From Deroplatys truncata (Eukaryota; Arthropoda; Insecta; Mantodea; Mantidae), in the NCBI GenBank assembly GCA_030765065.1, contig CM060985.1, forward strand, positions 3,162,001-3,226,000: 64,000 nucleotides of DNA, given 5' to 3'. Position 1 is the first letter of the stretch. The number at the start of each line of letters is the position of its first letter. Made by a program: the position numbers and the translations under genes. Positions 56,820 through 64,000 of the stretch are shown here, in pieces. Below the pieces are notes generated by a model that saw only the letters and a program-made list of their open reading frames with translations, was not told the origin of the DNA and did not search any database.

Positions 56820-59262
56820 GGGCAGCACATGGTCAACATCTTACTTATCACATGCAGATATTGTTAAAACTCCCTCCGTACCTACACACCCAGGACATCC
56901 TGAACAGAGTGCAACAATAGGGGCAGCATATGGTCATCATGTCACTTATCACATGCAGATATTGTTACAACTCCCTCCGTAACTACACACCCAGGACATC
57001 CTGAACAGAGTACAGCAATAGAGGCAGCATATGCTGAACATGTTACTTATCACATGCAGATATTGTTAAACTCCCTCCGTACGAACACACCCAGGACATC
57101 CTGAACAGAGTGCTACAATGGGGGATGCATATGGTCAACATCTTACTTATCACATGCAGATATTGTAAAAACTCCCACCGTACCTAGACACCCAGGACAT
57201 CCTGAACAGAATGCAACAATAGGGGCAGCATATGGCCAACATGTCACTTATCACATGCAGATATTGTTACAACTCCCTCCGTACCTACACACCCAGGACA
57301 TCATGAACAGAGTGCAACAATAGGGGCAGCACATGGTCAACATCTTACTTATCACATGCAGATATTGTTAAAACTCCCTCCGTACCTACACACCCAGTAC
57401 ATCCTGAACAGAGTGCAGCAATAGGGGCAGCATATGGTCAACATCTTACTTATCACATGCAGATATTGTAACAATTCCCTCCGTACCTAGACACCCAGGA
57501 CATCCTGAACAGAGTGCAACAATAGAGGGAACATATGGTCAACATGTTACTTATAACATGTAGATATTGTTACAACAACTCCCTCCATACCTACACACCC
57601 AGGACATCCTTAACAGAGTGCCATAATAGAGGCAGCATATGGTCAACATGTCACTTATCACATGCAAATATTGTTACAACTCCCTCTGTACCTACACACC
57701 CAGGACATCATGGACAGAGTGCAACAATAGAGGCAGTATATGGTCTACATGTTACTTATCACATGCAAATATTGTTACAACTCCCTCTGTACCTACACAC
57801 CCAGGACATCATGGACAGAGTGCAACAATAGAGGCAGCATATGGTCTACATGTTACTTATCACATGCAGATATTGTTAAGACATCTCCATCTGTACCTAC
57901 ACACCCAGGACATCCTGAACAGAGTGCAACAATAGAGGCACATATGGTCAACATGTCACTTGTCACATGGAGATATTGTTACAACTCCTTCTGTACCTAC
58001 ACACCCAGGACATCCTGGACAGAGTCAAACAATAGGGGCAGCATATGGTCAACATGTTACTTATCACATGCAGATATTGTTACCACTCCCTCTGTACTTA
58101 CACACCCACGACATCCTGGACAGAGTGCAACAATAGAGGCAGCATATGGTCAACATGTCACTTATCACATGGAGATATAGTTACAACTCCTTCTGTACCT
58201 ACACATCCAGGACATCCTGGACAGAGTGGAACATTAGGGGCAGCATATGGTCAACATCTTACTTATCACATGCAGATATTGTTACAACTCCCTCCGTACC
58301 TACACACCCAGCACATCATGAACAGAGTGCAACAATAGGGGCAGAAAATGGTCAACATCTTACTTATCACATTCAGATATTGTTACAACTCCCTCCGTAC
58401 CTACACTTCCAGGACATCCTAAACAGAGTGCAACAATAGGGGCAGAAAATGGTCAACATCTTACTTATCACATTCAGATATTGTTACAACTCCCTCCGTA
58501 CCTACACTTCCAGGACATCCTAAACAGAGTGCAACAATAGGGGCAGAAAATGGTCAACATCTTACTTATCACATTCAGATATTGTTACAACTCCCTCCGT
58601 ACCTACACTTCCAGGACATCCTAAACAGAGTGCAACAATAGGGGCAGAAAATGGTCAACATCTTACTTATCACATTCAGATATTGTTACAACTCCCTCCT
58701 TACCTACACACCCAGGACATCATGAACAGAGTGCAACAATAGGGGCAGCATATGGTCAACATCTTACTTATCACATGCAGATATTGTTACAACTCCCTCC
58801 GTACGAACACACCCAGGACATCCTGGACAGCGTGCAGCAATAGGGGCAGCATATTGTCAACATGTCACTTATCACATGCAGATATTGTTACAACTCCCTC
58901 CGTACGAACACACCCAGGACATCCTGAACAGAGTGCAACAATAGGGGCAGCATATGGTCAACCTCTTACTTATCACATGCAGATATTGTTACAACTCCCA
59001 CCGTACCTAGACACCCAGGACATCCTAAACAGAGTGCAACAATAGGGGCAGCATAAGGTCAACATGTTACTTATCACATGCAGATATTGTTACAACAACT
59101 CCCTCCGTAACTACACACCCAGGAAATCCTGAACGGAGTGTAACAATAGAGGCAGCATATGGTCAACATGTTACTTATCACATGCAGATATTGTTACAAC
59201 AACTCCCTCCGTAACTACACACCCAGGAAATCCTGAACGGAGTGTAACAATAGAGGCAGCAT
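56820..59262 (+). repeat. X2 module of the 16.4-kb HOR (~2.44 kb)
   Basis: X2 follows core3 as X1 follows core1. It is 202 bp longer because the cattcag monomer was amplified from two to four copies. Another change is at 58752, where the monomer has ccgtacgaacac and X1 has ccttacctacac, which suggests local exchange with a neighbouring monomer type. A private change is gcataaggtc near 59052. Confidence 0.86.
58348..58751 (+). repeat. Four-monomer cattcag run (X2)
   Basis: Four successive 101-bp monomers start at 58348, 58449, 58550 and 58651. All are introduced by gcagaaaatgg and contain cacattcag; the first three also have ctacacttccagg and cctaaacag. X1 has two. The two added units are near-identical, which points to a recent expansion. 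Confidence 0.88.
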
Positions 59263-62200
59263 ATGGTATACATGTTAATTATCACATGCAGATATTGGTA
59301 CAACTCCCTCTGTACCTACACACCCAGGACATCCTGGACAGAGTGCAACAATAGAGGCAGCATATGGTCTACATGTTACTTATCACATGCAGATATTGTT
59401 ACAACAACTCCCTCTGTACCTACACACCCAGGACATCCTGGACAGAGTGCAACAATAGAAGCACCATATGGTCAACATATTACTTATCACATGCAGAATT
59501 GTTACAAAAACTCCCTCTGTACCTACACACCCAGGACTCCTGAACAGAGTGCAACAATAGAGGCAGCATATGGTCAACATGTTACTTATCACATGGAGAT
59601 ATAGTTACAAATCCTTCCTAAGCTACACACCCAGGACATCCTGAACAGAGTGCAACAATAGAGGCAGCATTAGGTTAACATGTTACTTATCACATGCAGA
59701 TATTGTTACCACTCCCTCTGTACTTACACACCCAGGACATCCTGGACAGAGTGCAACAATAGAGGCAGCATATGGTCAACATGTCACTTATCACATGGAG
59801 ATATTGTTACAACTCCTTCTGTACCTACACATCCAGGACATGCTGGACAGAGTGCAACAATAGAGGAAGCATATGGTCAACATGTCACTTATCACATGCA
59901 GATATTGTTACAACTCCCGCCGTACCTACACACCAAGGACATCATGAACAGAGTGCAACAATAGGGGCAGCATATGGTCAACATCTTACTTATCACATGC
60001 AGATATTGTTACAAATCCCTCCTTAGCTACACACCCAGGACATCATGAACAGAGTGCAAGAATAGGGGCAGCATATGGTCAATATCTTACTTATCACATG
60101 CAGATATTGTTACAACTCCCTCCTTACCTACACACCCAGGACATCCTGGACAGCGTGCAGCAATAGGGGCAGCATATGGTCAACATGTCACTTATCACAT
60201 GCAGATATTGTTACAACTCCCTCCGTACGAACACACCCAGGACATCCTGAACAGAGTGCAACAATAGGGGCAGCATATGGTCAACCTCTTACTTATCACA
60301 TGCAGATATTGTTACAACTCCCACCGTACATAGACACCCAGGACATCCTGAACAGAGTGCAACAATAGGGGCAGCATATGGTCAACATCTTATTTATCAC
60401 ATGCAGATATTCTTACAACTCCCTCCGTACCTACACACCCAGGACATCCTGAACAGAGTGCAACAATAGAGGTAGAATATGGTCAACATGCTACTTATCA
60501 CATGCAGATATTGTTACAACTCCCTCCGTACCTACACACCCAGGACATATTGAACAGAGTGCAACAATAGGGGCAGCATATGGTCAACATCTTACTTATC
60601 ACATGCAGATATTGTTACAACTCCCTCCGTAACTACACACCCAGGACATCCTGAACAGAGTACAGCAATAGAGGCAGCATATGCTGAACATGTTACTTAT
60701 CACATGCAGATATTGTTACAACTCCCTCCGTACCTACACACACAGGACATCCTGATCAGAGTGCAACAATAGAGGCAGCATATGGTCAAAATGTCACTTA
60801 TCACATGCAGATATTGTTAAAACTCCCACCGTACCTAGACACCCAGGACATCCTGAACAGAATGCAACAATAGGGGCAGCATATGGTCAACATCTTATTT
60901 ATCACATGCAGATGTTGTTACAACTCCCTCCGTTCCTACACACCCAGGACATCCTGACACAGTGCAACAATAGAGGCAGCATATGGTCTACATGTCACTT
61001 ATCACATGCAGATATTGTTACAACGACTCCCTCCGTACCTACACACCCAGGACATCCTGGAGAGAGTGCAACAATAGAGGCAGTTTATGGTCAACATGTT
61101 ACTTATCACATGCAGATATTGTTACAACTCCCTCCGTACCTACACACCCAGGACATCCTGAACAGAGTGCAACAATAGAGGCAGCATATGGTAAACATGT
61201 TACTTATCACATGCAGATATTGTTACAACTCCCTCCGTACCTACACACCCAGGTCATCCTGAACAGAGAGCAACAATAGAGGCAGCATATGGTCAACATG
61301 TTACTTATTACATGCAGATATTGTTAAAAAAACTCCCTCCGTACCAACACATCCAGGACAACCTGAACAGAGTGCAACAATAGAGGCAGCATATGGTCAA
61401 CATGTTACTTATTACATGCAGATATTGTTAAAAAAACTCCCTCCGTACCAACACATCCAGGACAACATGAACAGAGTGCAACAATACAGGAAGCATATGG
61501 TCAACATGTTACTTATAACATGCAGATATTGTTACAACTCCCTCCATACCTACACACCCAGGACATCCTGAACAGAGTGCCACAATAGAGGCAGCATATG
61601 GTCTACATGTCACTTATCACATGCAGATATTGTTACAACTCCCTCCGTACGAACACACCCAGGACATCCTGAACAGAGTGCAACAATAGGGGCAGCATAT
61701 GGTCAACCTCTTACTTATCACATGCAGATATTGTTACAACTCCCACCGTACATAGACACCCAGGACATCCTGAACAGAGTGCAACAATAGGGGCAGCATA
61801 TGGTCAACATCTTATGTATCACATGCAGATATTGTTACAACTCTCTCCGTACCTACACACCCAGGACATCCTGAACAGAGTGCAACAATAGAGATAGCAT
61901 ATGGTCAACATGTTACTTATCACATGCAGATATTGTTACAACTCCCTCCGTACCTACACACCCAGGACATCATGAACAGAGTGCAACAATAGGGGCAGCA
62001 CATGGTCAACATCTTACTTATCACATGCAGATATTGTTAAAACTCCCTCCGTACCTACACACCCAGTACATCCTGAACAGAGTGCAGCAATAGGGGCAGC
62101 ATATGGTCAACATCTTACTTATCACATGCAGATATTGTAACAATTCCCTCCGTACCTAGACACCCAGGACATCCTGAACAGAGTGCAACAATAGGGGCAG

Positions 62201-64000
62201 CATATGGTCATCATGTCACTTATCACATGCAGATATTGTTACAACAACTCCCTCCGTAACTACACACCCAGGACATCCTGAACAGAGTACAGCAATAGAG
62301 GCAGCATATGCTGAACATGTTACTTATCACATGCAGATATTGTTAAACTCCCTCCGTACGAACACACCCAGGACATCCTGAACAGAGTGCTACAATGGGG
62401 GATGCATATGGTCAACATCTTACTTATCACATGCAGATATTGTAAAAACTCCCACCGTACCTAGACACCCAGGACATCCTGAACAGAATGCAACAATAGG
62501 GGCAGCATATGGTCAACATCTTATTTATCACATGCAGATATTGTTACAACTCCTTCCCTACCTACACACCCAGGACATCCTGAAATGAGTGCAACAATAG
62601 AGGCTGCATATGGTCGACATGTCACTTATCACATGCAGATATTGTTACAACTCCCTCCGTTCCTACACACCTAGGACATCCTGACACAGTGCAACAATAG
62701 AGGCAGCATATGGTCAACATCTTATTTATCACATGCAGATATTGTTACAACTCCTTCCCTACCTACACACCCAGGACATCCTGACACAGTGCAACAATAG
62801 GGGCAGCATATGGTCAACATCTTATTTATCACATGCAGATATTGTTACAACTCCTTCCCTACCTACACACCCAGGACATCCTGACACAGTGCAACAATAG
62901 AGGCAGCATATGGTCAACATGTCACTTATCACATGCAGATATTGTTACAACAACTCCCTCCGTACCTACACACCCAGGACTCCTGAACAGAGTGCAACAA
63001 TAGAGGCAGCATATGGTCAACATGTTACTTATCACATGGAGATATAGTTACAAATCCTTCCTAAGCTACACACCCAGGACATCCTGAACAGAGTGCAACA
63101 ATAGAGGCAGCATTAGGTTAACATGTCACTTATCACATGTAGATATTGTTACAACTCCTTCTGTACCTACACACCCAGGACATCCTGGACAGAGTCAAAC
63201 AATAGGGGCAGCATATGGTCAACATGTTACTTATCACATGCAAATATTGTTACCACTCCCTCTGTACTTACACACCCAGGACATCCTGGACAGAGTGCAA
63301 CAATAGAGGCAGCATATGGTCAACATGTCACTTATCACATGGAGATATTGTTACAACTCCTTCTGTACCTACACATCCAGGACATGCTGGACAGAGTGCA
63401 ACAATAGAGGAAGCATATGGTCAACATGTCACTTATCACATGCAGATATTGTTACAACTCCCGCCGTACCTACACACCCAGGACATCATGAACAGAGTGC
63501 AAGAATAGGGGCAGCATATGGTCAATATCTTACTTATCACATGCAGATATTGTTACAACTCCCTCCTTACCTACACACCCAGGACATCCTGGACAGCGTG
63601 CAGCAATAGGGGCAGCATATGGTCAACATGTCACTTATCACATGCAGATATTGTTACAACTCCCTCCGTACGAACACACCCAGGACATCCTGAACAGAGT
63701 GCAACAATAGGGGCAGCATATGGTCAACCTCTTACTTATCACATGCAGATATTGTTACAACTCCCACCGTACCTAGACACCCAGGACATCCTGAACAGAG
63801 TGCAACAATAGGGGCAGCATATGGTCAACCTCTTACTTATCACATGCAGATATTCTTACAACTCCCTCCGTACCTACACACCCAGGACATCCTGAACAGA
63901 GTGCAACAATAGAGGTAGAATATGGTCAACATGTTACTTATCACATGCAGATATTGTTACAACTCCCTCCGTACCTACACACCCAGGACATATTGAACAG
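59263..64000 (+). repeat. Core4 of the HOR (partial, cut by window end)
   Basis: It opens with the same core-start landmark and matches core3 at a shift of 8818 and core2 at 16529. It shares C at 62434 and A at 63243 with core2, as expected if the repeat alternates. One difference from all three earlier cores is atggtcaacatgtc at 63418 where they have atggtcaagatgtc. The window ends inside the ggacatattgaacag monomer, so whether Y follows cannot be seen. Confidence 0.87.

Larger units (their letters stand above)
1..64000 (+). repeat. Satellite DNA array, 101/104-bp monomer, whole window
   Basis: The whole window is a head-to-tail tandem array in a single orientation. Successive copies of the landmark atggtcaacatg lie 101 bp apart (for example 32185 and 32286) or 104 bp apart (for example 6697 and 6801). 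Each monomer holds the same ordered words: atggtcaacatg, ttacttatcacatgcag, atattgttacaactccc, cctacacacccagg, acatcctg(a/g)acagag and tgcaacaatag. I found no stretch of even 100 bases outside this pattern, and no inverted block. A typical monomer has about 33 A, 28 C, 17 G and 23 T. Long homogeneous arrays of this kind are typical of eukaryotic heterochromatin; that location is an inference. The family is not one I recognise, and the 101-bp length differs from the 171-bp primate alpha satellite. Confidence 0.98.

Noticed and set aside
34017-59262. A strict single 8-kb HOR with random length variation
   Set aside because: The length difference is fully explained by X or Y module identity, and base markers alternate with it, so a two-step period fits better.
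1-64000. CRISPR array
   Set aside because: Repeats are about 101 bp and directly joined, without unique spacers, leader or cas genes.
1-64000. Repeat region of a large protein gene (mucin-like or silk-like)
   Set aside because: The monomer length is not a multiple of 3, every 303 bp normally holds a stop in each frame, and 83-, 98-, 100-, 101- and 104-bp units are mixed. No flanking unique exons are visible.
1-64000. Transposon, rRNA, tRNA or telomere sequence hidden in the array
   Set aside because: Reading through, every segment could be assigned to a satellite monomer; no target-site duplications, poly-A tails, long terminal repeats, tRNA-like folds or telomere hexamers were seen.

Overview
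This window is one uninterrupted block of tandemly repeated satellite DNA. From base 1 to base 64000 it is built from head-to-tail copies, all in the same orientation, of one monomer of about 101 bp. A common variant of 104 bp carries an extra CAA (ttacaacaactccc instead of ttacaactccc). I estimate roughly 630 monomers. I see no protein-coding gene, RNA gene, transposon, CRISPR array or unique spacer. An array this long, with nested higher-order repeats (HORs) and no interruption, suggests a eukaryotic chromosome, probably centromeric, pericentromeric, subtelomeric or other heterochromatic DNA. I do not recognise the satellite family and cannot name the organism. A typical monomer is about 45% GC, with A>T and C>G on the + strand.

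Layout. (1) 1-2126: a condensed, partial copy of sequence also found at about 7.5-10.5 kb. (2) 2127-15128 (S1) and 15129-about 27345 (S2): two copies of a 12-13 kb unit, whose length differences are mostly whole monomers gained or lost. (3) 24164-31168: two tandem copies of a 3.45-3.55 kb unit overlapping the end of S2, followed by a transition zone to about 32.7 kb. (4) About 32.7-64 kb: a very regular higher-order array. A core of about 6.4 kb is followed alternately by an X module (about 2.2-2.4 kb) or a Y module (about 1.3 kb): Y0-core1-X1-core2-Y1-core3-X2-core4 (cut by the window end). The full period is therefore about 16.4-16.5 kb. Single-base markers shared by cores 1 and 3, and others shared by cores 2 and 4, support the two-step period. 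Each core also contains two related halves about 3.54 kb apart.

The parts of the 16.4-kb repeat all have counterparts in the older-looking S units: X resembles 4.67-5.47 kb, Y resembles 11.86-13.0 kb and the core start resembles 13.0-14.5 kb. The window can be read as a record of satellite evolution: monomer, short local runs, 3.5-kb blocks, 8-kb blocks, 16.4-kb blocks. Many forward open frames of about 97 codons exist, but they follow from the monomer sequence (101 and 104 are both 2 modulo 3, with one TAG per monomer) and are not genes. All coordinates and relationships come from reading the sequence by eye and comparing positions of landmark variants. Percent identities were not computed.
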